DNA from: Lagopus muta
Taxonomy: Eukaryota > Chordata > Aves > Galliformes > Phasianidae
NCBI RefSeq assembly: GCF_023343835.1
Contig: NC_064447.1
Coordinates: forward strand, 10,932,501-10,996,500
Direction: 5' to 3'
DNA: 64,000 nucleotides
The position numbers and the translations under genes are program-made. The notes under the pieces are model-generated. The model had not been told where the DNA came from. It ran no database searches and saw nothing but the letters and a program-made list of their open reading frames with translations. Positions 1 through 23,339 of the stretch are shown here, piece by piece; position 1 is the first letter of the stretch; the number at the start of each line of letters is the position of its first letter.

Positions 1-104
1 CTGCTAGCAAAACTCAAACTAGGGCTGCGCCCCAGAAACTGATGCTAGAGATTGAAAAGGAATCACTGCAAGCAGTTCCCACCAGCGCAGCAGTAGGAGC
101 ATAC

Positions 105-10820
<10,716 letters not shown>

Positions 10821-13047
10821 TCCGAGTTAATTCCTATGTTGGAAAAGTTGGGGGGGGGGGGAAAACTGAAAGGTGTGAAAATGACAACAAAACACTTCCA
10901 AGTTCAGTGGTTGTTAAAACAAATCAGTCCTCAACATCTACAAAGGCTGCTCCAGCTCAGCATGACAATTTATTCAGACAGTGACAGATGCTCAGCAGGT
11001 TACGACCTTTTCCCCTGTGCCCCAACATCTTTGGTAGGTCAATGAATTTTGACTGTCCTGCTCACTACAGCTAATTGCAATTGCTCTAAAAGGTTTATGC
11101 TCTTGTTTCTTACTGTATCCTCATATGAGGAAACACTGTTATGAAATCTAACACCTAACACTTTAACTGTGGAATTAGAATACTTAAACAAGAAACTTAG
11201 TGACAGCTCAGTGAATTGATTTGAAATTCTGGTGTGTACTGAGGCTCACTGCACTACAATGAAATCTTTTTTTCCATCTATCGGGAGGCTAAACTGATGT
11301 GCACAGATATGTAACTGTAATCTGCTGATGTATCATTTGATGTAACTGTTTGTAAGTATCCTAGGGAAAAACCCCTAACATCAGTAATGAACTAAGTACT
11401 AATTTCTTCAAGTTAATCCTAACACTTACCTGCTTTATGGCTTTCATGCTTGTGAGATTCAAACAGTGGAAGAACAAACTGAATTCTTTGGGTTTGTGAA
11501 TACTTTTCTTACAAGGCTAGACACTGAGTTTTTCTTCTAACTTACTGCTGAACGTTTGCAGGTGATTGAAAGCTCTTTAAAATATCAGATCATACCTCTG
11601 TGTCCTGTGTTAATCAAGGACAGTATAAATGGATGGCAGGTAGCACTGTAACAACTCAAGGTCACCTGTAAGAGCTGAAATGTGCACAGCTCAGCACACA
11701 CCACTGGGATTTCTTCATGTCTTCCTCCTTTCACGTATTCCACATGTTTTGTAGCAATTTATCCTCGGCTGATAGCAGTGTCTGCCTGCCCCTCCACGTA
11801 CATCTAACAAGCACCATCTCTGTGATGTCACTCCAAGACATCCACACCCATTGCAGCCTGAAATTACAACATAGCCAAGTATGGCCATGTTAGCAGAGGG
11901 TGGAGACTTCAGGACAAGGTAGGAATTTGGAAGCAAACAGGAAATGAATGGCGGTCCCACAGAAACTCAGGAGTGAATGAGAGCTGAGTAACCCCTTTCA
12001 GAGCCGAGCAACTGTAGCAGCCCACTAGTTCAAGAAGTATCTCTCCTCAGGACTCTGTGCATGACACAGTACTTCACCAATGCAAATAATTGGACAGATT
12101 TTTTCTTTAAAAAATCAAGCCCTGTTGTTATAAAGAGACACGATTTGCAGTTTCATTAAATGTACTTAAAATAGAAACTTGGGCTAAATAAGCTTTAAGT
12201 CCAGTTCATAATTTTAACTGCCATAATTTTCTTAGTTCTTCTAGTAATCTTATCCTAAAGATCAAATAAAGCCACTACATGCGTGCAGCCCTAAGAAAAA
12301 CAATTACTTATTTTTACTGATGTGAGAACATTGACACAATCCAAGTTACCTTTGACCTTGGACAGCTATGGTTTGAGATTCCATGTGTTAACATAAGCAA
12401 AACATGACTGCAAATTGCTTTGTCCAGTCTTGCTTTAGTGCATGCCAACAGTTCAGTAGCAGTGCATTTCCATATACAGGAAAAGCTGAAGAGCTCTACT
12501 ACCAACAGGGAACGCTCAGCCTTTTTGACTCTTTCCAAATAAAATGTGAAACTATCCAATCTCTGCTGCCCAAGGAACGCAGCTATTTCCGAACACTTTC
12601 TAACACAGTCCTCATGCTCTCTCCACAGGTTGGCACTCTGCAGAGCACTGCTGTCCCATCCTAACAACTCCTAGTTCAGAGATTTTTGCTCACTACCCTA
12701 CAGGCTTTTCCCAAAGCTTGCATCTGCACAAGGGACGTGATGCGTTCTCATCTGCTGAGCTTCTCAAGTGCCACAACTGGCAGCAAGCAGCTGGCTTGGG
12801 TTTGGTAATGCTCATTAAGAAACAAGTGATGACAATCTCAAAAAGCACAAATATTTCTCATCTGATCACTGCAATGTTATTTCCTTTGGGGAGATAAATA
12901 TTGTTTGTAAGATCTTATTAAGATTTATTCCTTCTCAGAGACCAGCTGAATGACTTGATACAACCACTGCATTGTAACCCGTCAGCATTCTCCTGTCTGC
13001 CAACCTCAGCACCTCACATAGGAAAGGCACTGTTGTGATAACTGTTA

Positions 13048-13486
13048 CAGAATCACAGAATGGCCAGGGTTGGAAGGGACCTCAAGGCTCACGAATCTCC
13101 AATCCCCTTCCACATGCAGGGCCACCAACCTCCACATTTAGGACCCAGGGCCCCATCCAACCTGGCCTTGAACACATTCAGGGATGGGGCATCCACAGTC
13201 TCTCTGGGCAGCTGTTCCAGCACCTCACCACTCTCTTTGTAAAGAATTTCCCCCTGACATCCAACCTAAATCTGCCTCCCTCAACTTCAAACCATTTCCC
13301 CTTGTCCTGCAGTTATCAGCACTTTCAAAGAGTTGATTCCCCTCCTGTTTGTAGGCTCCCCTTAGGTACTGAAAGGCTGCAATGAGGTCACCCCACAGCC
13401 TTCTTTTCTCCAGGCTGAACAAGCACAGCTCCCTCAGCCTGTCCTCATAGGGGAGGTCTCCAGCCTCCTGATCATCTTCGTGGCTC
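13048..13486 (-). mobile_element. CR1 LINE, 5'-truncated 3' end, minus orientation
   Basis: The sequence reads AATCACAGAATGGCCAGGG, TTGGAAGGGACCTCAAGG and onward to GAGGTCTCCAGCC. That is the reverse complement of the well-known 3' end of chicken repeat 1 (tail ends in ATTCTGTGATT). About 440 bp are kept. CR1 abundance is a main clue to avian or reptilian origin. Confidence 0.93.
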
Positions 13487-13658
13487 TTTCCTTTATTTTT
13501 CTTTCAAATGCAAACTAACTGTCCTTGAGCTTCGAAATACAACTTCAGGGCTGGGTGAAAAAAGGACTCCAGCGCGCTCAGCCCGAGCTTTCAGAGCACA
13601 TCTACAGCAAACACCCCTGAGCTGCTGTCACCTCTCGAGAAGCACGAGGCCACCCAGG

Positions 13659-13864
13659 ATGAACAGCGAGGAGATGCGTCCGAATCAGAGACAGCGAGTG
13701 AGGGCGAGAGCCGCCGTTAATCTCTGCCTATCTCCACACCCCGTGGAGCAGCCGGCTGAGCGCCGCCTCCCATCGCTGTCATCCCCTCCGGACCCCCAGC
13801 GCTCCGTTCCGTCGGGGCGGCGGCAGCTCGGCACGAAGCGGGCGGTGCCGGCCGGCCCGCACAG
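13659..13864 (+). other. Possible divergent transcript first exon
   Basis: On the plus strand a good donor (CACAG then GTGAGC) follows 13864 within the CpG island. Divergent noncoding transcripts are common at such promoters. There is no recognisable protein, and the start shown is only the first upstream ATG. Inference only. Confidence 0.2.
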
Positions 13865-14500
13865 GTGAGCGCTGCCTGAAGGACGGAGCCGCCCCGCCCG
13901 CTGAGCCGAGCGCAGGGCCGGGCGAGGGGCCCGCAGGCCGCGGTCGAGAGCCGGGGAGCCGCCATCCCTTCAGCACCTGGGCCTGCGGGTGGGCGGATGG
14001 CCGCTCCTCGGGGCCGGGACTCACCTGAGGCGGCGGGGGCGGAGCGGGGCTCGCGGACTCTGGGCAGTCGACGCGACTCCGCTCCGGGCGGCGGCGGCGT
14101 AGGGGAGGGGTGGGGGGGGCGGCCCGGCACTGACAAGGGAGCCAGGAAACGCGCACTGCGCCTGCGCGCCGCCCGCCGGCCAGCCTCCCGCCGCGGGTTA
14201 CGCATGCGCCGTGCTGCGGGGGCGGGAGGACGCTCTGCGCCTGCGCGGAAGGAGGGAGGGCGGGAGGGAGGAATGTGGGGTGCGCGCGCGCCGTGCCCGC
14301 GCCTCACACAAAGGAAGCGGTTGGGCGGGAGGCGCGTGCGCGGTGAGGGGTTGGCGGAGTCACGTGGCGCCGGGGTGTTGGGCGTGGGAGAGCGTTGTGT
14401 GTGCGGGGCTTCGACGGTGTGCGAGGGGAAGCGATGGAAGCTGCTGTGCCTCGGGGGCAGCTGTGGAGGAGCTGCTCCTGAGCGTGCTGAGCCATGCTGG
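13780..14500. promoter_or_regulatory. ARPC1A: CpG island, ARPC1A promoter
   Basis: Very GC- and CpG-rich, in contrast to the AT-rich flanks, with no TATA box. Three NRF1-like palindromic motifs occur at 14156-14170, 14201-14210 (CGCATGCGCC) and 14234-14248, and a CACGTG E-box at 14361-14366. This fits a housekeeping promoter that may fire in both directions. Long open frames here on both strands come from GC content. Confidence 0.9.
14025..14150 (-). other. ARPC1A: ARPC1A noncoding exon 1 (5' UTR, approximate start)
   Basis: On the minus strand a strong donor (CCTCAG then GTGAGT) ends at 14025 inside the CpG island. The next acceptor that leads into the coding start is at 10834. I infer a short untranslated first exon here. 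The right-hand boundary is a guess placed near the NRF1-like motifs. Confidence 0.6.
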
Positions 14501-17500
14501 CCTTGGGAGGTGTTCAGCTGGGGGCTGTAAGGCAGGAGCTGCTGTCTGTTGGCTGAGTGAAGGGCCTTCCTGAGCTGCACCGAGTGCTGCCCCTTCCCTC
14601 CTGCTGCATGGGGAGCCTTGCCCTGCTCCTCATCCCTGTGAGGACCTCTTGGGGTCTTGTGCTTTGGCTCCTGTAACACTCAGCTTATAAACTTTACTGG
14701 CCACGAGGCTTCGTGAGCTGAAGCATGCCAAGTCAGGCATGTGTCTCATGGGGAGATGAGCTTTGAGGTACGGCTCTGCTGCTCCTCGTTGTGAGTTTAA
14801 TTTCTGGTCTGAAAAAAATCTGTAAGCAACTGCAGGGGAAAAAGGTGAGCTGTGTCCAGGATGGCTTTGTAGTGAATGAATGGAGCTAATCCCATCTCCG
14901 TCTCTGGCAGTGTAACAGCTTGCAGATAAGGATAAGGCAACGTGTGTCATATGCCTTGATTTTTAGTGGAACTTCTGATGTTGTTTTGCGGGATTTTCTA
15001 ATAATAAACTGAAAAACCAGTCTACGTGATACTGCTTTAGCAGGGTTGCAGATCTAGTTGTGGAAAAATGTACTTGGTATCAGCACTTGTCTGGGGAACT
15101 ACCTTCAGTCCATTACTCATCCACAACGAAACAGGCCTTGTAATTACTGTGTTTGAAGATGAGGTCAAGTTTGAGCTTGTATGAATGCACTGCCAGAGAA
15201 CTGGAATGCAAAACGGGGAGCTCTATGGATAAAAGTAACAGGTGTAGTACTGTATACTTCATAATTGTGGAGCTGATTGTATTGCAGGAAAGGATGGAGG
15301 GGCTGCTGTGGGCTGTAAGCTGAATGAGTATCAACGGCTTGCTGTTGGAGAGGTGAATGCCATGAAGGTCTCTGTGAGTAAGAAAACTGCTAATAAGGCA
15401 CAGGCATCCTGCTATGCTGAGCTGTGCTACAACAGTGTGTCCAGTACTGGGCTCCACGTGAGAGAAATTTGTATGATTTAGAGAAAGAGGTAGAAGTAAC
15501 GATCCGTCTTTGAACACATGACTTTTACAGAGCCAGAGAGAACAGAAAGCCGCAGACGTGGTTAGTCTTCAAATAGATGAAAGGATGCTGCCATGAAGAA
15601 AGGGACAGTTTGTTCTCTCGTGTCCACTGGGGGTAGGGTGAGGAGCCATAAGCTAAAATAACAGCAAGGCAGATCTAGGTTACAGTGAAAAAATGTTCCG
15701 TGATTCTTCTGAACCAGTCGAGCAGTGTTAGACTGACTAGGCAAGGTATGGGCTGTTCTTAGAGGTTTTAAGAATAGATCAGACAAATATTTCTCACGGT
15801 GGGTGAAGTACAGTATAAGAGCTTGCATTCAGGAAGGAGACTTTGCTTAATGGGCTCCTAACCCAGTGTTACTGTGGTTCTGTAGCCCTGAGATATGTAA
15901 TCGTTGCAGCCCTTGTTGGCTTAACGATAAAACTAGTTCAGCTGCACAGATTAAAGATGCTCAGCTGGGCCAAGTGACATTACGTAACGGGAATGAAATG
16001 GCGTTTAAGCATGGCTTTATGTTTTCAAAATGATTTTCACCAGATGGGGTGAAAGTATCTAAATGAGGAGCTCTGCAGAGCTTTTAAGCATTAAAGGCTA
16101 AGGCCTCATCTTCAGCATAGCTTTCCAGAGAGTGTCCCACCTTTGTTCCTGTGGTATGGCTGATGCAATTAAACTCTGGTAATCCAGAAAGGATGCCAGT
16201 GTTTTTGAGATTTAAGGCCTTGCAAGCCAAATCAAAATGATTTTAATAAAAGTAGTTTAGGTCAATACGACCTTAAGATATATCTGGGGGGAACAAAAAA
16301 AAAAAAGAGCTGGGACATTGTTTTCATTCTTTTTTTTAACAGCAAGGGCACACAGTTGGTAACAGCTGCTCAAAAAGTGGGTTGCAATATATACAAAGAG
16401 GTATTTGCAGATCATAGTGCTTAGTTTGAGAAGCCTTCTAGAAGTGTGTTATTCACCCCAGTATCTGAAAGCAGCAATTTCTGGCACTGAATGTTATATT
16501 GCATCTGATGCTTAACAGGGGGATGAGAAAGGCCATTTTTTCCTAATTGAATGCTCTGCCTTTCTAGACCTGCCATTTAGATCACAGTTTATCAAGATCG
16601 ATTTTTATCAGGAATACTCTTGAATTATGAGGAGTGCTTTCCTTTAGGTCAAATGGAGTCACCAACTGAAATAACTGCAAATTCGGCAATTTTAAGCTTG
16701 AAAAGTCAATGTATCTGATTGTCCTATTTTGTTTTTGTTGTGTTTTTTTTTGGGGGGGTTGTTTGTTTGTTTGTTGCAACTTAATACAATGTTATGTGTG
16801 ACAACTGTTAGAACTTCACATAATTTGTGCAACTGTTGTAATACAAAATAAGAAGGAAGGCAGACTGCTTGCATATTGATCAGACTCACTGAGTGGTCTT
16901 CTTGCATACTGGCTTTCTAGATGATGATAAGCTCAATGCTAACTGCTTTCTGCTCCTTGTGTTGGGAGCCTCCATGCTCAAGCTGGTAGGTCTGGGGCTC
17001 CAAGTGCCCACCTTTAGAGCTAAGTGTCCAGGTGTGCAATGCTCAGCTGTGCCTGCCCTGCTGTTAGCCTGCCTTCCAGAGATTCTATGCTTGAATGCAC
17101 TTGTTGCAGTTGTCCAAGCAGTGCTGGTGAATAACAGCAATGATGGTGATGGTGTTTGGATGGTGGTAGTGTTTTACGCTGGCTGCTGCAGAAAATTGGC
17201 TCCACTAGAAAAGAAATAGTGGCAGTATTTGTTGCTTTTTCTTTTTAGGTTGACAGTGAAATTGTACACAGGTGTTTTAAACACTCTCATTCGAGACATT
17301 CACTAGGAGCCAGTCCTGCTATTTCCTGAGCATGTCTTCACAACCAGCAAAATCTCACGTCCTGCAGCCTGTGCTCTGCTGCCACAGGAGCTGTGCCCAC
17401 CTCCCAGGCTGTCAGTTTGCTTCTGTGCTTCTCCATCATCCTGTTGCAGCACCTCCTGACATCAGGTTTGAGCACCATCCTGGTACACTGTTTTGCTGTC

Positions 17501-18050
17501 ACACTGTGAACAATCTCAATATTTTTTTTTTCTGTACAATAACCTTTATTAAGACTTTGCATTGCAACTATTATCAAGAGGAATTATTTTCAAGAGAGAG
17601 CCCAGATCCCACTTTCTATCTTACAGTCCCAGACCTGTCAGTGCAGGTATTTCTCAAGTACTGATGGTGTCTTCTGTCACTCAGGGTATACTTGAGAACC
17701 ATACTTTCAGTTGCTGAGATCTCATACAGATAGTTCTTCCATCTGCATGTTGTTGCGTGCTTTCTGTCCTCTAGTTTCTTTCCTGTGTAGCCGTCTTTGT
17801 TATCTCAAGCCTGTTAGTGCAGTTTTGCTATGTACCATGCCCCCCAGATTAGATAGGCTTTTCCTTAAGAGAGATTCTTCCTGTACAATTGTGGTGCCCT
17901 TGAGAAGATGCCCTTATTGATCATCCCTTTTGGAAGCATTAGGGTGCTGCTTATTAGCCCTTTCTGTTTTACATTGGTGGAAACCCCCCTGTAGCAACCA
18001 ATTGCCATTTCAGAATTTATCTCCGTGTACAAACAGGTTTGTGGAGTACC
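14500..18050. other. Intergenic between ARPC1A and the myosin remnant
   Basis: No gene, exon or named repeat recognised; short homopolymers occur at about 16,300 and 16,741-16,760. In synteny terms this should hold the last MYH16 exon and 3' UTR, but I cannot see them. Confidence 0.7.
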
Positions 18051-18054
18051 TACG

Positions 18055-18160
18055 TTGAGAACACACCTGTTTTCCTCATCTCTTTTCCACACCCTTTTCT
18101 GCTCTAGTAAGTTCATGGCAGATGGCTTCAAACACGAGCTTCAACTTCCGTAGCTGTTCC
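18055..18160 (-). pseudogene. MYH16: Possible MYH16 remnant exon: C-terminal rod (tentative)
   Basis: One frame reads EQLRKLKLVFEAICHELTRAEKGVEKR before a stop, and an overlapping frame reads NLLEQKRVWKRDEENRCVL. Either could be the last light-meromyosin segment (VHELDDAEERA or ERRLKELVFQTEED). Position fits, but the alignment is ambiguous. Confidence 0.4.
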
Positions 18161-18404
18161 TGAGCCACTGACATGGTGGAAGAGAAGTTTGGCACTTGGG
18201 TATCTCTCCAGAAGCGAGCCCTTTGCTGGCTGAGGATTCCTGGTGTGCAGTTAGAGCTGATTTGGCCGTTCCACCCCTTTCTTCTGCCATCTAGTTTGTG
18301 TATGGTCTTCCTGTACTTGGACAGGCTTTGGTCATCCTCCTATTCCTGGACCAGCAAATATTTAACAAGAGAAATGTTTGCACTGGAAAAAAGTGTCTTA
18401 GGAT

Positions 18405-18539
18405 ATGTCTGATGTGATCCTTCAGCAGATTCACAAGATACAGTTATGTGATGAAGCATTGAGCAGGAGATATAAACAGCTGCTTCAATTCTCAATGTTT
18501 TCAGTTCTGCAGCTTCTCCAGCCGTTCTAGTTCTGCACA
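18405..18539 (-). pseudogene. MYH16: Probable MYH16 remnant exon: distal rod
   Basis: Acceptor CCAACCAG, then CAELERLEKLQN and a stop; after a shift ELKTLRIEA and later AEGSHQT. Compatible with IKELETELDGEQ, KTLRKNERR and TEEDHKT. Heavily decayed. Confidence 0.55.
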
Positions 18540-19179
18540 CTGGTTGGTTTTGTTGTCATCTTTTATGGAAGATCACCTCCTTTAGAGGCTTCTTGTGCAG
18601 ACTGAAAATTCTGCAGAAGAACGTCGTGTTTCTATTTGGAGGATAGCTCTGTATCCATTACTTAATCTGAAAAGGAACAGCAGGATACACAATCACAGAA
18701 GGGATTTGAAATGTTGATATGAGGATCAGAAAAAGAAATAGGAAGATGGTATCTACCCCAGGAGTTTGGAGATGCTCATGCTCTTGAGTTTTGTTGCAAC
18801 ACAAAAATAAAGGGTAAGTCCTGCCACTGCTGATAGTTCACTTTGCAAGTTCTCCTTTGTGGGTGTAGATCAGCTGCTGATACCAGTAGCTTGTTACTGC
18901 TGTATTCAAGCACCGTGAGGGTTGATTGATATGTTTTGCTCAGGGTGCAGAGAGCTGGAATTCCCTTGTGCTCCAGTGGACTGGGAGCATCCTACAAGCA
19001 TCTTTTCTGCCCAGTCTGGTTTTCCTCAAGTTAGTACATTTCTTTTGGTACATGTTAACTGTTATCTGAAATGGGATGTTTTCATTTAGTTTTGTTGAAT
19101 GTGGAAGATCAGGTGCAGGAAGGAGTTTTGTAGTTGCACAAGTCTACTAGAAAGCTCATTCCAACCAAGCACGTTTTTT

Positions 19180-19343
19180 CTTATCCTGGAGTTTCATGGT
19201 AGTTTTTTGTCTTTCCAGGGCTGACTACTCAGCCTATTCAATTTTGATTTACAGATCTTTACAATTTACTATTTCCTTAATATTTGCCAGGTGCGTGTTG
19301 TGGTTCTGCTCCTGACGCAGCTCTTTTGCCACGCAGGAGGCTT
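19180..19343 (-). pseudogene. MYH16: MYH16 remnant exon with three in-frame nonsense codons
   Basis: Acceptor CTTCCTCAG, then ASCVAKELRQEQNHNTHLAN, IKEIVNCKDL, stop, IKIE, stop, AE, stop, SALERQKTTMKLQDK. It aligns without gaps to the MAEELRQEQDH..IKDLQ..MEEAEQLALKGGKRTIMKLEA segment. Each stop replaces a Gln or Glu codon by one substitution. Confidence 0.93.
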
Positions 19344-20900
19344 CTGAGGAAGGTATGGAACAGATTGACAGTGCAGCTATTTGTACAGGGTATTGAAAAG
19401 TAGGATGTGTAGACCTGGATGCTGCCCTCTGAGAAAATTTGCCTTATCTTTAATGTTTCTTTATCATTGGCTGCCTTTCTAAAGATTGGATCCAAACTGA
19501 TGGAGGTAATCCCAGCTGACTTGGGCAGCGCTAGGTCAGACCATAAACCAGGTGGTGGTGTGCTTGCTTAATACTTTCAGAATACTCAAAGGTATTATCC
19601 CTATCTGTTAAGTCAATAACTTTGTTCTAGTAACATTTCAGGCTTTGATGTCCACCCTTCAGTGGAAAAATGTGACTTGGGGGCGTGCAGTGGATGGAAG
19701 GTGAAGATATTGTCTGAAGGTGAGGTAGCCTTAAACAGAAAGGCAGGACACTTATCCTTACTTGAGGAGGAAATGCTATGCATTAAACCCACATCTAGCT
19801 TTGATACTTGAAGTGTCAGCTGTCAGCACAGTGCCAATGGAGCAATCTGCTCAGTACTGGCAACTTTTCTCTCCTCTGTGCCAATGACGAATGTCATTGA
19901 CTATCTAGAGAGGGAAACTAGCCTCCTCTTGTGTTGGAGACCTGGTAAGTGTGATGGGTGGAGCTGTGGGATAAGTGGAAGAAAGGGTAAAGAGAGAGGA
20001 AATGGAGGAATTCCTCAGGGTGCCATCTGTCGTGTAAATTACCAAAGAGACAGAGGGAAAGTAGATTCCTTCTTCTGTGGATTAATTTTGCCAGACTGCA
20101 GTCGGTGAGCTAACAAGCATGCTGCTTTTCAGGATTGTAAAAAGCAAAGCAAGTGCTAACATGTTATTAACAGTGTTCTTCCAATAGATGCAGGAGGGAA
20201 ATGCTGGAAGCCTTAGGGTGTATTTTCCATTTACCAATATAAAGGGCAGAAGGGTGGAGAGGTAACTTGGATCAGCCACAACTTTCTTTCCTTTCTCATC
20301 AGCGTTTCAGTGCTCAGGGATGATTTCCTCATGCTTGTTAGTAGTGTGGTAAAAATCAAGGCAGATTCTTTCTAGAAAATAAAGGAGTCCTGGATTCCCA
20401 GAATGTTAAATGCTCACCTCTGGGGCTTCTGTTTGTCTCATTAAGTGATTTGTGGATTAATTTTCAGTAGCTTATTTTTCTCTATAAAATTGTGCACTAC
20501 TAAGTCAACTGGGATTCACCCCCACTGTATCTGTGTTGTGGAACATTAGGACCTCTGTATTTACCTTAATGCTAAATGAAAGCTAAAATGATGATGCACC
20601 TCTGAGGCAGAAATAGACCCTGTTGTTTACAAAGTCCTCGAGTCCGAGTCTGTTTTGCTGGATATCTGTGTACATGGATTTGAGTATATAAACCAATATT
20701 ATTTATTTCAAAGTTAAGCTGCAGTAGCAGCAGCTGGCTTTAGACCTGACTGAAAATGTGTTTGATTGCAATCTCAACAAACAAATATAGTCTCTGCTCC
20801 AGAATTTACAATGTGTGTCTTTTTATCTCATGGAAAGTGTGAGCTCCATGGCTTGTTTAGTGCTTACTGATATGAATCACTGGAGGACTCTTGTTGCTGT

Positions 20901-20938
20901 AAAAAAAAAAAAAATAATAATAATAATAATAAAAAATA
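20901..20938 (+). repeat. A-run with (TAA)n microsatellite
   Basis: Fourteen A followed by about six TAA/ATA units and another A-run. Likely an old retroposon tail or simple repeat within the pseudogene's intronic space. Confidence 0.9.
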
Positions 20939-21854
20939 AGCCCCACTCTAAGGAAGAAGAACTACAAGGGCTTTAATAGGAAGACTGCATTCTAACAGCA
21001 CACTGCTCTTCAGCAGGACATCAACTAAATGTACTGTTGTGTTCTACAATGCTGCATAACTTCTGTGCTATATAGGTTTTGTATTAACAAAGCTTAAAAC
21101 TCCAAATTTGGTATGGAGGTTGCAGTTTACCTGCTAAAAATGCATCTTTAGTCACCAGTCAGTTGCAGGTAAATGTATTGTTTGAGTTTCTAACCTATTT
21201 GAATAACAGCTGCGTTTATGACTCAGTTCTTGTAACTGATGTCCCAGAATTGCAGCTGAGAAATGCTTCTCGTGGTGCCAGTCCATTCCAGAACTCGTAT
21301 TCTTTTCCTTGCAGATGTTTGTATGTGTGGTCTATCCTTCATGGAAATGAACTGCAGACTGTGGTGAATTAACATAAACAGCTCCTTAGGTCTGTGCACG
21401 GAATGAAATGGCAGCTATGATATTTCATACAACGCAAAGATGCCTAAAATTTCACTGAAGTAGATGTGGCTGTGGGCTGCATTCCATGGAGAAGTCCCAG
21501 CACCATGGAAACAACTGACAAAACTATAGTTTCAGTGCAGGCAGAATTTAATACTGCACTTTTTAAGGCAGGTTTTCAGGAGTGCTCAGCACTGTCTTAC
21601 GTCTTCCACCAAATCTGCTAGGCCTTGCTAGGAGCAAAGCTGAGCCAAGATAGTCCAGACTTTGTTTAAAATAGATAAAAGTCTTGCCATCCATCAGTAT
21701 AATTATTCTAACGACTGAGCCCTTCAGGTTCCACAGAATTTCCTTATAGAGCAGTGTTACATTTGTCCATTATTGGCCTAATCCTGCCCTTCCTACTCAA
21801 AGTTAAGGTTGAGTGTTAAACCACCTGCATGTAAACTGTCACAATAGCTCTTGC

Positions 21855-22040
21855 ATAAATAACCTCTGTGCATAGCCATTGTTTTCACTATGTCTCTCCA
21901 CTCTGCAGGAGTTTGGGAAAGCACCCACTGCTCTCTGGGCATTCTGTGCTCCTTCCAGTTCTGTCAGTAGTGTTCTGAGGAGTTGTTCCTGCAGCTTTGC
22001 TCATGCTGGTAAGCATCTTCATCCATTTGAATCCAAACAT
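21855..22040 (-). pseudogene. MYH16: MYH16 remnant exon: rod
   Basis: Reads VWIQMDEDAYQHEQS, then after a shift KLQEQLLRTLLTELEG, and later ERHSENNGYAQRL. These fit DLQVQMDEDARQHEE, LLQTELEE and ERHNEVNIQNQSL in order. The frame is broken at least once. Confidence 0.8.
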
Positions 22041-22750
22041 CTCAAAAGCAGGTGAAAGAGAAAATAATGAGCAGAGAAGAAGCTGAAAGATGTAGGAGGT
22101 CTCTTTGCAAGGCTTTTCTTTCAGGTGTTGCCAGATTAAAACAAAACAAAAAACAGAACAGAAAAACAGTGCTTTATCCAGCTATCATTTGTGCCTGTGT
22201 GCAGTCATTGTAGCCACGTGCTCTGTGAGAGGCTCTCCTGACTGAGACAGATGTAACAGAGGACAGTTAGGCTGGTGTATGTGTATGCACACACGAGGGG
22301 GGAGAGTCTTGTTATTCTTTCAGTTACTGAAATTGTATTTTTGGCAGCAATGTATTACTGTTCCAGCAGAGTTTAGCTTTGTCACTCTTTTTCTGAGTTT
22401 TCCCTTCTGGAAGAAGTGCCAAAGGAAGCTCTGTGCTTTTACTCTCAGTGAGGTCCTGGTCAGTTTTGTGGCTGTGCTGATGCAAACAGCCCTTGTATGT
22501 GATCAGAACAAAAATGTGATTCTAATTTGAGAAAAGCTGATAGTAATGCTTATCTTGTGTAAGGTTTGTTGGAACTGCTGCAGATTGAAATTGGTGTGAG
22601 TGGGAGAGCTGGGACTAATGAATATAAATTCTCAATTTATTCAAGTTGTCTAAACAAGAGTGCATAATTTATTACTTTGTTGCTTAAGGTGTAGGATAGA
22701 ACTGGCACGCTTTTTTATTCAGGGTCCTGCTTGCACCTTCTGCAGTTTAG

Positions 22751-22935
22751 CTTGACATTCTGTTGCAGTTGATTCAGCATCTTGACAAGCTCATTATTGT
22801 CACTGTTGGCACAATCCCCTCAGATTTCCATTTTGTCTGAGTCTGTTTCACCTCAAGCTTGGGAGTTTCAGCATGTCCTGTTGATTCAGTTTCCAGACTC
22901 ACCTGTGGAGACTCAATTGCATGCTGGTGATTTTC
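22751..22935 (-). pseudogene. MYH16: MYH16 remnant exon: rod
   Basis: Acceptor CACTCTGCAG, then ENHQHAIESPQVSLETEST and GHAETPKLEVKQTQ; after a shift DKMEI, stop, then ANSDNNELVKMLNQLQQNVK. Matches NHQRAIESLQASLEAEAKGRAE and HANKNNSELVKTL. The donor after AAG reads CTAAAC where GTAAAC is expected. Confidence 0.92.
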
Positions 22936-23339
22936 CTGCAGAGTGCAGTGAAGCATATGGCACAACATTCTGTTATGTTGAATCTAATCCAGCCTTTGTA
23001 TCAAATTATTGCTCACCAAGTAATAAAAACAGTCAATTTCTAAGCCTGTTTTAAACTGAGGTACTAAGATTTTGCACCAAACTATGACTACTTTATTGTA
23101 AAACATAGGGCTAGGAGAGCTTTCAAGAAGTCATCTTAAAAATCTATTTAAAGTGGGGGTTATCTCTGTTAAACCAGGGCGTGTTACCAGACTGTACTTA
23201 ACTTCCAGTAATGGAGGCTTCATGATCTCCAGACCATCTTGTCCCAGGAGTGATTCCCCCTACAATTGAAAACTTACCAAGTGTTTACCTTAAATCTTGC
23301 TGCAGTTTTGGCGTATAACTTAATGTCATATTGCTACAC

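Larger units (their letters stand above)
10834..14024 (-). other. ARPC1A intron 1, containing a CR1 tail
   Basis: First intron between the untranslated exon and the start-codon exon. It contains a minus-oriented CR1 retroposon (13,048-13,486) and otherwise nothing I can name. Confidence 0.8.

Noticed and set aside
13717-14679. 320-codon minus-strand open frame (and 177-codon plus-strand frame) in the CpG island
   Set aside because: Both arise from GC-rich sequence with few stop codons, low-complexity Pro/Arg/Ala content, no family resemblance, and they overlap the ARPC1A promoter.
19795-19890. TEERKVASTEQ-like minus-strand match to a myosin rod segment
   Set aside because: The same part of the rod (just before ERHNE) is already accounted for by the 21855-22040 exon, so this one is out of order and probably chance.
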